Notes: a model not told the origin generated them from the letters alone. 45,562 nucleotides of DNA from CBFHSF01 sp965658445 (GCA_965658445.1 CBFHSF010000018.1:1-45562); one strand, 5' to 3'; positions 17,238 through 25,229 are shown, counted from the first letter of the stretch. Made by a program: numbers and translations.

Positions 17238-17900
17238 TCACTCAAAAACCCCCACCTTTGGTGTCCAATTGTATTTTTTAAAACTCAAGGAAAAGCCCTT
17301 GAGGTCCTTGTTGACTGCTTTCGAAATCAATTTTTTCACGCCCTTTTTTCCGCCAAAGTCCCCAATAAACCAACCTAGAATTCTATTGGTAGAAATGGAT
17401 TTTCGGGCCTCGTTTATATCGGTTTCCGCTTGCAAAAAATGCTCGGTTACCTGATCTAGTGTTTCCCAGAGATTTTCTGGATGGTATATGTGTAGGGGAG
17501 GGCAACTGACAGCGCCACAATTTAATGCAAAGTGAATTTTGGGATGTTTTTGACTCGGCGCAAAGCCGTCAAATACCCTTGTTGCAAAAGGATTTTTAAT
17601 ATATCCCAATCCATATTTCCACTGGCGTTTTCTCAAGATGGTGTGCTCAATGTCATCTAAACAAATGGGGTTGCCTGCAAGGGCGAATTCCTTTTTGGTG
17701 AAAATCTTTTCGGTACCTCCAGAATTGTATTCCAAAATATAGAGTGCATTGTAAAGGTTGATCCAGAAGGAGAGTCTTTGTTCTTCTGTCCTCAGGGTGA
17801 GAAGGAGTCGGGCCTCGTTGATCAACTGCAATTCTCTAAGGGCGGGCTCGGTGTCCTTGCCGTCCTTTATTGCTGTTAATAGTGGAGAAGCTAGATCCAT
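17238..17900 (-). CDS. DUF547-domain protein
   Basis: 220-residue protein, no signal peptide, so probably cytosolic. The DUF547 signatures are clear: LSFWINLYNALYILEY (about 60-75), DDIEHTILR, the aromatic-basic stretch around NPFATRVFDGF, IHFALNCGAVSCPPL (about 122-136, with the conserved Cys pair) and a closing ILGWFIGDFGGKKGV. The biochemical function of DUF547 is unknown; the Cys-containing pocket has led to suggestions of a papain-like fold. The next gene upstream on the same strand, a thiol-peroxidase-like lipoprotein, ends 14 bp before its start, so the two probably share a transcript. Confidence 0.85.
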   Translation of the reverse strand: MDLASPLLTAIKDGKDTEPALRELQLINEARLLLTLRTEEQRLSFWINLYNALYILEYNSGGTEKIFTKKEFALAGNPICLDDIEHTILRKRQWKYGLGYIKNPFATRVFDGFAPSQKHPKIHFALNCGAVSCPPLHIYHPENLWETLDQVTEHFLQAETDINEARKSISTNRILGWFIGDFGGKKGVKKLISKAVNKDLKGFSLSFKKYNWTPKVGVFE

Positions 17901-17914
17901 GGACAGTTACTTTT

Positions 17915-18649
17915 TTAATTCTTTTGTTCGAGTTTTTCCAACGCAGCAATAATATCTGAGGGCTCCGCGCGATTTCTGTAATCAGCATCTAAGAATGCAT
18001 AGGTGATGGTGCCGTCGGTATCAATTACATACGTTGCCGCGAGGGGCAATTCGTTGGATTCGTCTCCATTGTAAGCGTGGAGTCTAAAACTCGCTTGGTA
18101 GATTTTAGCTACTTCTGGTGTTAAGCTAAAAACCACTCCGTAGTCTTTGGCTACCTCATTGTGAAGATCCGTAAGTACCTCAAAGCTCAAATCGTGTTTT
18201 TCTGCAGTGGATAAAGAGGAGTCGGGAAGTTCTGGGGTCAGAGCGACTAACTGAGCTCCATGAGCCTCAAAATTGGGCAGTTCTTCTTGTAGTCGATGAA
18301 GAGTGATATTGCAATAGGGACACCATCCTCCTCTATACCAAACAAGAATTACGGGACCTTTTTCCAAAAGTGCGTTGAGGGCAATTTCTTTTCTCTGTGC
18401 GTTGGAGAGTGAAAAGGCAGGCGCTTTATCCCCTATGTTTTTGGCCTTTTCCAATATTCCTTGTTCTACGACAAAGTCTAAACCATCAGCATACGCTTGT
18501 TTCTTTTCTTCTGAGGCCTTGGCGTTGAACGCCTCTTTTTTGGCGTTGAGATCTTCAGAGAGAGGTTTATAATCTGTATTTGTATTCACGGTAGCGGATT
18601 GACATTGCCACAGAAGCGCGGTGGTTGCCAGGATTAAAGTGTTTTTCAT
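17915..18649 (-). CDS. Peroxiredoxin-like (AhpC/TSA) lipoprotein
   Basis: Thioredoxin-fold protein of 244 residues attached to a membrane by lipid. The signal peptide ends in LLWQCQSA, a likely lipobox with Cys15 or so as the lipidated residue. After a Lys/Glu/Ala-rich linker (to about 75), the AhpC/TSA domain starts with GDKAPAFSLSNAQ. The redox site is GGWCPYCNITLHRLQ, a CxxC found in the peroxiredoxin-like_2 group, followed by LVALTPELPD and a cis-Pro region ATYVIDTDG. It probably reduces peroxides or thiols in the periplasm; the substrate is unknown. It starts the transcript that includes the DUF547 gene. Confidence 0.83.
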   Translation of the reverse strand: MKNTLILATTALLWQCQSATVNTNTDYKPLSEDLNAKKEAFNAKASEEKKQAYADGLDFVVEQGILEKAKNIGDKAPAFSLSNAQRKEIALNALLEKGPVILVWYRGGWCPYCNITLHRLQEELPNFEAHGAQLVALTPELPDSSLSTAEKHDLSFEVLTDLHNEVAKDYGVVFSLTPEVAKIYQASFRLHAYNGDESNELPLAATYVIDTDGTITYAFLDADYRNRAEPSDIIAALEKLEQKN

Positions 18650-18760
18650 TGTAGAGACAACGAACAGAAAGTCAATATGTTTTAACGCTAAGTGGATAAA
18701 GGTTTGTTAAAACTCACCTCCCAAGGGAAAGCGGTAGGTTTAGTTTTCAAGTAAGGACAT

Positions 18761-18788
18761 AAAAAAAGGGAACCTTTCGGCTCCCTTT
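18761..18788 (-). terminator. Terminator of the sulfur-relay operon
   Basis: On the minus strand the stem AAAGGGAGCC / GGTTCCCTTT (one G-T pair) closes on a GAAA loop and runs into seven Ts. It lies 7 bp after the DsrE2-like stop. Confidence 0.9.
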
Positions 18789-18794
18789 AGTGAT

Positions 18795-19307
18795 TTAGAT
18801 AAACATCAAGTGCGTGCCATCGCCTCCGGCGCGTTCATAGAAATCTCCAACGGTAAGAACACCGTCCAGATCATCTATAAGATCCTTCTCGGTTTTGTGG
18901 AACATGTCCATGGCCAACTTACAAGCCCATAGCTTCACTCCACTCGCCGTTAATATTTCCAGAAACTCACCAATGGGTGGTATGTCGAGCTTTTCCATTT
19001 CCTTTTTCATCATAGAAGTGGCAAAGGCCTCAACCCCCGGTAGCCCTCCCAACATTGTCGGTATGTGCATGGCGGGATTTCCCACTGTGGCCACGTGCAA
19101 GTGCTCGAGCTTATCCTTATCGATAGCTTCGAGGCCAAAGAACGTGAAAAAGATCTCTGATTCAATTCCTTCCATTCTTGCACCGTTGGCCAGTATAAAG
19201 GCGGCGTATACGTTTTCTATTGTGGCTTTAGACAGGATAAGCATCATTTTCTCTACTTTCTTGTCTTGTTTTACTTCTGCTGTTCCGGGTCTTTCTAAGG
19301 TTTTCAT
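18795..19307 (-). CDS. DsrE2-like sulfur-carrier (DsrE/DsrF/DrsH) protein
   Basis: 170-residue member of the DsrE/TusD fold family, of the DsrE2/peroxiredoxin-type branch (COG2210). The fold starts at about residue 20 with KMMLILSKATIENVYAAFI, then SEIFFTFFGLEAI and a long helical insert. The reactive cysteine appears to be Cys129 in GVKLWACKLAMDMF, which matches the conserved WAC motif of this branch. No membrane segment is visible. It is third in an operon with a TusE/DsrC-like carrier (33 bp upstream) and an SQR-like flavoprotein, which points to handling of sulfane sulfur or persulfide. A strong terminator ends the operon here. Confidence 0.82.
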   Translation of the reverse strand: MKTLERPGTAEVKQDKKVEKMMLILSKATIENVYAAFILANGARMEGIESEIFFTFFGLEAIDKDKLEHLHVATVGNPAMHIPTMLGGLPGVEAFATSMMKKEMEKLDIPPIGEFLEILTASGVKLWACKLAMDMFHKTEKDLIDDLDGVLTVGDFYERAGGDGTHLMFI

Positions 19308-19340
19308 AACAGGTGATTTATTCGTTTACAATCGGTTCCA

Positions 19341-19640
19341 TTAGATACAGCTCGCAGGCTTGGGAATTCCCGCCAAACGGCTACTGATTTTTAGAGGGCC
19401 CTTAGGAAAGAGTTGGTAAAACTCCTTAATAGTAACTACTCCGCTTTTTCCCACTCGTCTAATAGTTAGAGGGATTTCCTTTTTGTATTGATCTTGCAAG
19501 TAATCCAGAACTTTCCAGTGATCTTCTGTGAGTTCAATGCCCTCTTCTTGGGCTAGGACTCTTGCTACCTCAGGGTTCCATTGTTCTAAGTCAGTGAGAT
19601 ACCCTTCGGGGTTGAATTGGATGTTTGTGAGTGTTTCCAT
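19341..19640 (-). CDS. TusE/DsrC-family sulfur carrier, single terminal cysteine
   Basis: 99-residue protein that carries persulfide on its C-terminal arm. Typical sequence: FNPEGYLTDLEQWNPEVA, GIELTEDHW, LRDQY-like helix (LQDQYKKEIPLTIRRV), LFPKGPLKISSRLAG and the arm GIPKPASCI. The penultimate Cys98 is the conserved carrier residue. The second DsrC cysteine, expected 11 residues earlier, is Ser (in ISSRLAG), so it cannot form the intramolecular disulfide or trisulfide of dissimilatory DsrC and behaves more like TusE. It lies 18 bp after the SQR-like gene, in its operon. No dsrAB or tusBCD is present, so its partners may be the flavoprotein and the DsrE2-like protein (inference). Confidence 0.87.
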   Translation of the reverse strand: METLTNIQFNPEGYLTDLEQWNPEVARVLAQEEGIELTEDHWKVLDYLQDQYKKEIPLTIRRVGKSGVVTIKEFYQLFPKGPLKISSRLAGIPKPASCI

Positions 19641-19658
19641 GATAGTGATTGTATTTGG

Positions 19659-20891
19659 TTAAACATTTTTTCCGTTCATCGTCATTTCTGGACTTACCAT
19701 TGGGATATGTCTTCCTGGAATTAAAAGGTTCCAATAGATCCATTTAAAGGCCATTTTTCCCATGTGGTTCAGGCGACTTTCTTCCAGTAGTTTCAGAGGG
19801 CCAAAACCGGGAATGGGGAAGGTTCCTGTTACGGGCTCTTGATGGTAGTTGAAGTCTATCAAAAGAGCTTTTCCCTTTCCAGTTTCAATAAAACAGTTGG
19901 CGTGACCGTCAAAGCTGTCTTTTAGAGGTTCGCCCTTCAAGTAGTTAATGACGTTCGTCAAGAGTAATTCCCCTTCAAAGTGAGCAACACTACCGGCCTT
20001 ACTGGCTGGAATATTTGTGGCATCACCAATGGCAAATATGTTGGGGGCAATTTCGGTTTGGAGGGTGTGTTTATTGGTAGGAACAAAGTTGAGTTCATCT
20101 CCCAATCCCGTCTTTTCAAAAACTTCAGCTCCCATATTGGTGGGCACGGCAACCAAGAGGTCGTAGTCCACTTCCTCACCACCGTAGTCGATAATCTTTT
20201 GGTTTTCACCATCTACTTCTGCAATGGCGAAGTCTGGAATGATTTTGATGTTCTTCTCCTTGAGTAAGTATGCCAATGCTTCCGTTGCCTTGGGTTTTGT
20301 AAAGGCCCCACTCAATGGAGTTGTGTAAATGATTTCTACTTGATCTCTAATACCTCTTTGCTCAAAGTAATCGTCGGCCAAGAAGGCAAATTCCAAAGGA
20401 GCTACAGGACATTTAATGGGCATTTCTGCGATGTTGATGACCAACTTTCCTCCGGTAAAGTTCTCCAAAGCTTTGTGGAGGGCAACTGCACCTTCATAAG
20501 TATAGAAGTCAAAGATGTTTTTATGCCAATAGGGACCTTCCATTCCTTCAATTTCTCCAGGGGCAATTTGAGTTCCTGTGGCTATGACCAAAACGTCATA
20601 AGGAACTTCACGGTTACCACCGGTTATTACCAAGTTCTTTTCCGGTTGGATATCCGTAATCTTCTCATTGAGAAACAAGGCGTCCTTGGGAATGTACTTG
20701 TCAATGGGCTTAACCACCTCATGGCCTTTGTAGATTCCAAAGGGCACAAAGAGAAATCCAGGCTGATAATAATGAGCTTCAGCTTCGTCAATGATGGTTA
20801 CATGAATGTCCTTTCCGGCATTTTTGATCAGGTGGTTTGCCATCATGGTACCCGCGGTACCGGCTCCCAATATGACTACATTCTTTTTCAT
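19659..20891 (-). CDS. Sulfide:quinone oxidoreductase-like flavoprotein
   Basis: 410-residue FAD/NAD(P)-binding protein of the SQR type, membrane-associated, which would oxidise sulfide or a persulfide and pass electrons to quinone. FAD motif GAGTAGTMMANH at 9-20, VIATGTQI, second Rossmann region (KLVINIAE...), and ATNIPASKAGSVAHFEG near the FAD C-terminal site. Two cysteines sit where SQR has its redox pair: Cys161 in IKCPVAP and Cys333 in ANCFIETG. The third N-terminal SQR cysteine is not seen. The C-terminal part (MGKMAFKWIYWNLLIPGR) contains an amphipathic, membrane-binding stretch. It leads the operon with the TusE- and DsrE2-like genes. The exact substrate is inferred. Confidence 0.85.
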   Translation of the reverse strand: MKKNVVILGAGTAGTMMANHLIKNAGKDIHVTIIDEAEAHYYQPGFLFVPFGIYKGHEVVKPIDKYIPKDALFLNEKITDIQPEKNLVITGGNREVPYDVLVIATGTQIAPGEIEGMEGPYWHKNIFDFYTYEGAVALHKALENFTGGKLVINIAEMPIKCPVAPLEFAFLADDYFEQRGIRDQVEIIYTTPLSGAFTKPKATEALAYLLKEKNIKIIPDFAIAEVDGENQKIIDYGGEEVDYDLLVAVPTNMGAEVFEKTGLGDELNFVPTNKHTLQTEIAPNIFAIGDATNIPASKAGSVAHFEGELLLTNVINYLKGEPLKDSFDGHANCFIETGKGKALLIDFNYHQEPVTGTFPIPGFGPLKLLEESRLNHMGKMAFKWIYWNLLIPGRHIPMVSPEMTMNGKNV

Positions 20892-20956
20892 GAGTTCTAG
20901 GTATTATTTGTTGGCCTGTTTTTGATGTCTTTTTAACGAGGCCGTTAACAATACCC

Positions 20957-20964
20957 TAAAGGTA
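20957..20964 (-). promoter_or_regulatory. Candidate -7 element of the sulfur-relay operon
   Basis: On the minus strand TACCTTTA, one mismatch from TAnnTTTG, 66 bp before the SQR-like ATG. The two palindromes at 20987-21018 lie just upstream, where an activator would bind. Confidence 0.4.
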
Positions 20965-20986
20965 GAACTCAGCAATAGCTAAAACT

Positions 20987-21018
20987 ATGATTAAAGTCAT
21001 GTTTTAAGATCGTAAAAC
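20987..21018. promoter_or_regulatory. Two adjacent palindromes, candidate operator of the sulfur-relay operon
   Basis: ATGATTAAAGTCAT (20987-21000) is an imperfect 14-bp dyad, and GTTTTAAGATCGTAAAAC (21001-21018) is an 18-bp dyad with a single mismatched pair around a central GATC. They abut and stand about 23-60 bp upstream of the candidate -7 element. The first resembles CRP/FNR-type half sites only loosely; the regulator is unknown. Confidence 0.45.
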
Positions 21019-21061
21019 ACTGGGGTTCAGCTCATAGGAAAAAGGATATAAAACATTGCGA

Positions 21062-21076
21062 CCTAAGTCACTTAGG
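21062..21076. promoter_or_regulatory. Perfect 15-bp palindrome after csaA
   Basis: CCTAAGT-C-ACTTAGG, seven-bp arms around one base, 5 bp after the csaA stop on the minus strand. No T run follows, so it is either a weak terminator hairpin or a third protein-binding site in the sulfur-operon promoter region. Confidence 0.4.
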
Positions 21077-21081
21077 GGGAT

Positions 21082-21432
21082 TTACCCAATCACATCCCCA
21101 TTCTGAATGGAATGGGTAGGGGACAGAAGAACCACGCCGCGTTCGGAGTAGGCACCTAGAACCAGACATTCCGATTTTACCCCTGCGATTCTCTTGGGAG
21201 GAAAATTGACAACCACCACAACTTGTTTTCCGATAAGCTCCTCTGGAGAATACACTTTGGTGATTTGAGCTGAGGAGGTCTTTTGCCCTAGATCACCAAC
21301 GTCTAGCGTAAGTACGTAAGATGGGGTCCTTGCTTTGGGGTTGGGAACAGCTTCAAGGATGGTAGCAATGCGCATATCCACTCTTTCAAACTCTTCCCAC
21401 TCCAGTGGCTTTTGATTTTTAGATGAGTCCAT
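21082..21432 (-). CDS. csaA: tRNA-binding protein of the CsaA type
   Basis: 116-residue OB-fold protein related to the C-terminal tRNA-binding domains of methionyl- and phenylalanyl-tRNA synthetases; in Bacillus CsaA has chaperone-like activity. Recognised by FERVDMRIATILEAVPNPKA, a QITKVYSPEELIGKQVVVV stretch, NFPPKRIAGVKSECLVLG and a closing VLLSPTH. It overlaps the upstream DUF1801-like gene by 14 bp, so the two are probably co-translated. Confidence 0.9.
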   Translation of the reverse strand: MDSSKNQKPLEWEEFERVDMRIATILEAVPNPKARTPSYVLTLDVGDLGQKTSSAQITKVYSPEELIGKQVVVVVNFPPKRIAGVKSECLVLGAYSERGVVLLSPTHSIQNGDVIG

Positions 21433-21790
21433 CGCGCTTGTAGAGTTTAATGCCGTGATCTATCAAATCAATAAACTCTGCTTCCAACTCTGGAGTGAGC
21501 TTTTTCACGTGAAAACACGACTTCCCCTTGAGGCATTTTTTCATCTCTGGGGAGAGCTCTCCAAATTCAGAAACGTGAGTGTAGATGGGGAAGTAGTAAA
21601 AACGAATGTCCTTGGGCTTGGGAACTACCGAAGCAAAGTAATGGCCATCTACCTTTTGCTTTCCCTGCATAACTTCAAAGGTTCCAGAGAACTCAATGTT
21701 GCCAGGTAGGGATCCCTTGGATTTAAAGGAGCTTCCGCCACGAGATAGGCTCTTTTCAAAAAATTCTTGAATGGTAAGTAAGTCTGACAT
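21419..21790 (-). CDS. DUF1801-like protein
   Basis: 123-residue cytosolic protein. The stretch IRFYYFPIYTHVSEFGEL followed by KKCLKGKSCFHVKKLTPE is typical of DUF1801 (YdhG-type) proteins, a frataxin-like fold. Its role is unknown. It starts with a clear ATG and its 3' end overlaps csaA by 14 bp. The YfiT-like gene ends 9 bp before its start, so these three genes form one unit. Confidence 0.65.
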   Translation of the reverse strand: MSDLLTIQEFFEKSLSRGGSSFKSKGSLPGNIEFSGTFEVMQGKQKVDGHYFASVVPKPKDIRFYYFPIYTHVSEFGELSPEMKKCLKGKSCFHVKKLTPELEAEFIDLIDHGIKLYKRDGLI

Positions 21791-21799
21791 GTCTTTACA

Positions 21800-22330
21800 T
21801 TAGGAGGGGTTGTGAATCAAAAGGAGGTGATGGTAGTGGTGCTCTGAATGCCATGCATAGAGCGAGGCCACCTCGTACAATGCAAAATCCGCTTTGGATT
21901 CCGGGTGGTAGTATGTGCGCTTCCAATCTTCGGCTTCTAGAGATTCAAAAAAGAGTACCCATCGGGCGTGTAGCCCATTGATTAACGAAAGACTTGCGGA
22001 AACATCTGCGGTTTTTCCATCGGGAAGCTCTGCCCACAGAGCCTCCATATAAGGAAGGATACTCGGTTTGTCTTCTGTCATTGTGAGTTTAGATCTCACA
22101 AAGGCATTCATGTGGCTGTCCGCAAGGTGGTTGATTACTTGTGCTGCCGTCCAACCGTCCGGTCGGTAGGTCTTTTCAATGGCACCCTCATCAGAGGATT
22201 CTACCCACTCATCCAGTTGCTGAGGTAATCGAGCAATGGACAATACATTTTGTAGAGCTTGTACCAAATCAAAATCTTCGGGGCGTTTCCACTTTCCAAT
22301 CGGGAATCTGAGAGCATCTAATGAGGTCAT
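21800..22330 (-). CDS. YfiT-type DinB protein, putative bacillithiol/thiol transferase
   Basis: Metal-dependent four-helix DinB protein; Bacillus relatives (YfiT/BstA) transfer bacillithiol to electrophiles. ATG at 22330 (MTSLDALRFPIGKWKRP) is preferred to the 54-codon upstream extension because the family begins with this FPIGK motif, giving 176 residues. Metal-site and family motifs: YRPDGWTAAQVINHLADSHM (His of the DxxH-like set), FVRSKLTMTEDKPSI, WAELPD, and the C-terminal WHSEHHYHH with further His ligands. Whether this organism makes bacillithiol cannot be seen here. It starts a transcript with the DUF1801 and csaA genes. Confidence 0.85.
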   Translation of the reverse strand: MTSLDALRFPIGKWKRPEDFDLVQALQNVLSIARLPQQLDEWVESSDEGAIEKTYRPDGWTAAQVINHLADSHMNAFVRSKLTMTEDKPSILPYMEALWAELPDGKTADVSASLSLINGLHARWVLFFESLEAEDWKRTYYHPESKADFALYEVASLYAWHSEHHYHHLLLIHNPS

Positions 22331-22821
22331 ATTATTGGGCTTTTTTGGTTTTATAAAGGATTTCCATTTTGGTTTTTGGCCTTCTTTGAAGGGTGAAAGC
22401 CATAAAACTTGCCGTTTTTTTGCGACTAATTCTGAGATTTCAATTTCTAAAAATCCCTGTAATAATCCATTGTCTTTTGAATTTTTTCCCATTTGCGACC
22501 TTCAAAATCGTCATTTTTCCACCTTGCTCAATATGGGGCAAGGATTCATTTGATTTTGATTGATAGAAGGAAGTGTAAAGTTTTGGTAACCTCAGTGTTT
22601 ATGGGGTTTATAGAGTTTTTTGTGGGGTTTGAAATAGGAGGTGTTTTACAGGGAAGAGAGTACTTAAAACAACCTGAAAAGTAAGTGGTTTTAAAGCATT
22701 GAAAATTAGTCGATTGAAAACATGATGCTATTAACAATTCTGTGTTTATAACTCAAAATCAAGGACTTAATGAAAAGTAGAAATCTCCTGTAACTTAAAT
22801 GGAAATCAAAACGTATTCATT
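22331..22821. other. Intergenic region, 491 bp
   Basis: AT-rich divergent region between the YfiT-like gene and the outer-membrane protein gene. It should hold both promoters. No exact TAnnTTTG match was found; TAACTTAA about 25 bp before the rightward ATG is the nearest. The short ORFs here have no family resemblance. Confidence 0.6.
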
Positions 22822-23433
22822 ATGAAAAAGTTATTATTACTTACATGCGCTCTCGGATTCGCCTTTACAGTATCCGCACAAGAAGTTGCTGGTCCCTGGT
22901 GGGTTGGTGGAACTTTAGGATATGAAGGAAATAATTATGGCGATGACGAAAACGGAAACACCTTGACTTTTGGTCCAAGTGTGCTTTACATGTTAAACCC
23001 TCAAATTGGTGTGGGTTTGGGACTTAGTCTTGTTACAGATACTTACAATGACAAAACAGCTCAGGACGAGGACAGAACCGTTAAGTCCAACACTTACCAC
23101 TTCCAGCCCTATGCGAGATACTACAAAGAGTTGGGGTCTAATTTTGCTATTTACGGTCAGTTGCTAATTGATATTCAATCCGGTGGGTCTACCACTGAGG
23201 TGGCTGGAACAGAAACCGCGAGCACTTCCATTAGTGGTTTTGGTTTCGGTATTGCTCCAGGAATTCAATATTGGTTTACTCCATCATGGTCCATGAATGC
23301 CACCGTGGGTAATTTGGGTTACAGCACAGTGACTCGCAGCGATGACAATTCTGATGCAGAAAGCACCACTTCTTCAACTGAAGTAATTATGGACTTCTCT
23401 TCTATCAACTTTGGATTTAACTTCCACTTTTAA
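22822..23433 (+). CDS. Small outer-membrane beta-barrel protein
   Basis: 203 residues with a signal peptide (MKKLLLLTCALGFAFTVSA, cut before QEVAG). The mature part is a series of amphipathic strands (LTFGPSVLYML, GVGLGLSLVTDTY, HFQPYARYYKEL, FAIYGQLLIDI, GFGIAPGIQYWF) and ends in aromatic FGFNFHF, the usual beta-barrel C-terminal signature. It resembles the porin-family/OMP_b-brl proteins of Bacteroidota, probably eight strands. Ligand and role are unknown. A terminator shared with the convergent ars operon follows. Confidence 0.8.
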   Translation: MKKLLLLTCALGFAFTVSAQEVAGPWWVGGTLGYEGNNYGDDENGNTLTFGPSVLYMLNPQIGVGLGLSLVTDTYNDKTAQDEDRTVKSNTYHFQPYARYYKELGSNFAIYGQLLIDIQSGGSTTEVAGTETASTSISGFGFGIAPGIQYWFTPSWSMNATVGNLGYSTVTRSDDNSDAESTTSSTEVIMDFSSINFGFNFHF

Positions 23434-23457
23434 GCAAGGAAGCTCACTCTAAACGCA

Positions 23458-23492
23458 AAACGGCCCGCTCTTAGGAGTGGGCCGTTTTTTTT
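23458..23492. terminator. Bidirectional terminator
   Basis: Thirteen-bp stem AAACGGCCCGCTC / GAGTGGGCCGTTT with a TTAG loop and T runs on both strands, between the beta-barrel gene and the arsenite-pump gene. Confidence 0.92.
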
Positions 23493-23507
23493 ATGACTCG
23501 TTTCATT

Positions 23508-24548
23508 TTAACCTTCGGAGGGATACCACTTCTTTTTCAGCCAAAAGGCGACTCTTACTAAGAGAATCAAAGCAGGAACTTCCACCAAGGGTCCAACCAC
23601 TCCGGCAAAGGCTTGTCCGGATCCAATGCCAAAAACCGCAATGGCTACGGCAATGGCCAATTCAAAGTTGTTACCCGCAGCCGTAAAGGAAATCGCTGCA
23701 TTTTTATCATAGGGAGCTCCCGCCCATTTTGAAATGACAAAGCCCACCAAAAACATGATGACAAAGTAGATGAGCAATGGAATGGCAATTAAGAATACAT
23801 CTCCTGGGATTTGCACAATCAATTCGCCCTTGAGGCTAAACATCAATACAATGGTTAGCAATAAGGCAATGAGTGTAAGTGGGGAGATGGTTGGAATAAA
23901 CTTATTTTGATACCATTCTTCTCCCTTGAGTTTTACACCTATCCATCGAGAGAGGATTCCCAAGGCAAAGGGGATTCCCAGGTAGATGGCTACGGTTTTG
24001 GCAATTTCGCCCACAGAGATATCAACAATAGCACCTTCAAACCCAAAAACAGGGGGGAGGTAGGTGATAAATAGCCAGGCATAAAAGCTGTAGCCAAAAA
24101 CTTGGAAAACACTGTTTAATGCTACCAATCCTGCTCCGTACTCTGGGTTTCCATCGGCAAGATCATTCCAAACCAACACCATGGCTATGCATCGCGCCAA
24201 GCCAATGAGGATTAATCCCACCATGTATTCTGGGTGGTCCGCCAAAAAGGTTATCGCCAAAACAAACATGAGTAAAGGCCCAATAATCCAATTGAGAACC
24301 AGGGATAAGCTCAAGGTCTTTACATCTGAGAATACTGCTGGCAACAAGGCAAAGTTCACCTTGGCCAAGGGGGGATACATCATTACAATCAATCCAATGG
24401 CTAAGGGGATGTTGGTTCCACCTCCTCCCATATTTCCAATGGTCTCGGCGGCGGAAGGGAAAAAATATCCCAAGCCCACACCCAAAGCCATGGCAATGAA
24501 AATCCAAAGGGTGAGGTACTGGTCTAAGAATCCAAGTTTCTTTTTCAT
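23508..24548 (-). CDS. arsB: ACR3-family arsenite efflux transporter
   Basis: Inner-membrane pump that expels As(III). The 346 residues form about ten hydrophobic helices. Family motifs include LGVGLGYFFPS, MMYPPLAKVNF, NWIIGPLLMF, LIGLARCIAMVLVW with the essential cysteine, and ALNSVFQVFGYSFYAW. These are ACR3 rather than ArsB/NhaD-type sequences, although both are often called arsB. It is the last gene of the leftward ars operon, 18 bp after the arsenate reductase, and is followed by a strong terminator. Confidence 0.93.
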   Translation of the reverse strand: MKKKLGFLDQYLTLWIFIAMALGVGLGYFFPSAAETIGNMGGGGTNIPLAIGLIVMMYPPLAKVNFALLPAVFSDVKTLSLSLVLNWIIGPLLMFVLAITFLADHPEYMVGLILIGLARCIAMVLVWNDLADGNPEYGAGLVALNSVFQVFGYSFYAWLFITYLPPVFGFEGAIVDISVGEIAKTVAIYLGIPFALGILSRWIGVKLKGEEWYQNKFIPTISPLTLIALLLTIVLMFSLKGELIVQIPGDVFLIAIPLLIYFVIMFLVGFVISKWAGAPYDKNAAISFTAAGNNFELAIAVAIAVFGIGSGQAFAGVVGPLVEVPALILLVRVAFWLKKKWYPSEG

Positions 24549-24566
24549 GGTTGTTGTCAGGTCAGG

Positions 24567-25184
24567 TTATTTATTGATAGAAGAAAATGCATAGAGTAGC
24601 TCATTGGCGATTTCTCTGCATCTCTCGTCGTATTTAGCGCTTTTTTGAGGCGTGTTGTCAAAGTCTTTGGGGTCGTCGTAAGGAAGGGCAATCCTTGCTT
24701 CTGCACCCGGAACAAAGGGACAATTCTCTTCGGCATGAGAACACACCATTACCGCCGCAAAATTCTTTTGCGGATTAAAAGTATGATCAAAAGCTTTGGA
24801 AAATCCTATGATGGGTTGCTTGCTGGGGGCGAATTTGATACTGTAAACCGGATTGTCTCCACCTGAAAGTGCTTTGACCTCATAGCCTGCACGCGAAAGA
24901 GCTTCTCCAGCTTCTGGATACAAAGCAGTACTTTCCGTTCCACCTGAATAACACGTTGTTTTTGAGATGTTATAATACTCTGCTAAAGTCTGTGCCCATA
25001 CCTGAGCTAGGTGAGAGCGCCTTGAGTTGTGCGTGCAAATAAAAATGAGGTTGATGTCTTCACCTGCATTTTTTTTGTTTTGAATGTACTCAATAAGTGG
25101 CGCAATGGCGGACTGTCTCTCGGCAGAAATATGAGGGTCCAAATCGTGTAAGTAATCGGTAAGTGTACCAAATAGAGGCGTCAT
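24567..25184 (-). CDS. arsC: Arsenate reductase, low-molecular-weight phosphatase type
   Basis: Reduces arsenate to arsenite for the pump. The 205-residue protein has the phosphatase P-loop FICTHNSRRSHLAQ (CX5R) after NLIFI at about residue 45, the cysteine-bearing segment VMVCSHAEENCPF further on, and the acid motif LPYDDPKDFDN. The N-terminal 40 residues form an extra helical part seen in Bacteroidota members. The reductase probably uses thioredoxin or another thiol. It is spaced 18 bp from the pump and 45 bp from the acetyltransferase gene. Confidence 0.9.
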   Translation of the reverse strand: MTPLFGTLTDYLHDLDPHISAERQSAIAPLIEYIQNKKNAGEDINLIFICTHNSRRSHLAQVWAQTLAEYYNISKTTCYSGGTESTALYPEAGEALSRAGYEVKALSGGDNPVYSIKFAPSKQPIIGFSKAFDHTFNPQKNFAAVMVCSHAEENCPFVPGAEARIALPYDDPKDFDNTPQKSAKYDERCREIANELLYAFSSINK

Positions 25185-25229
25185 ACGTTTTGTTTTAGGT
25201 GTTATTGAAGGTGATTTGAATGGTTCATC

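Noticed and set aside
20340..20900. 186-codon plus-strand ORF opposite the SQR-like gene
   Set aside because: Antisense shadow of a strongly recognised flavoprotein.
22331..22492. Upstream extension of the YfiT-like gene
   Set aside because: The frame is open but the family begins at FPIGK just after ATG 22330; the extension is Lys-rich and not conserved in type.
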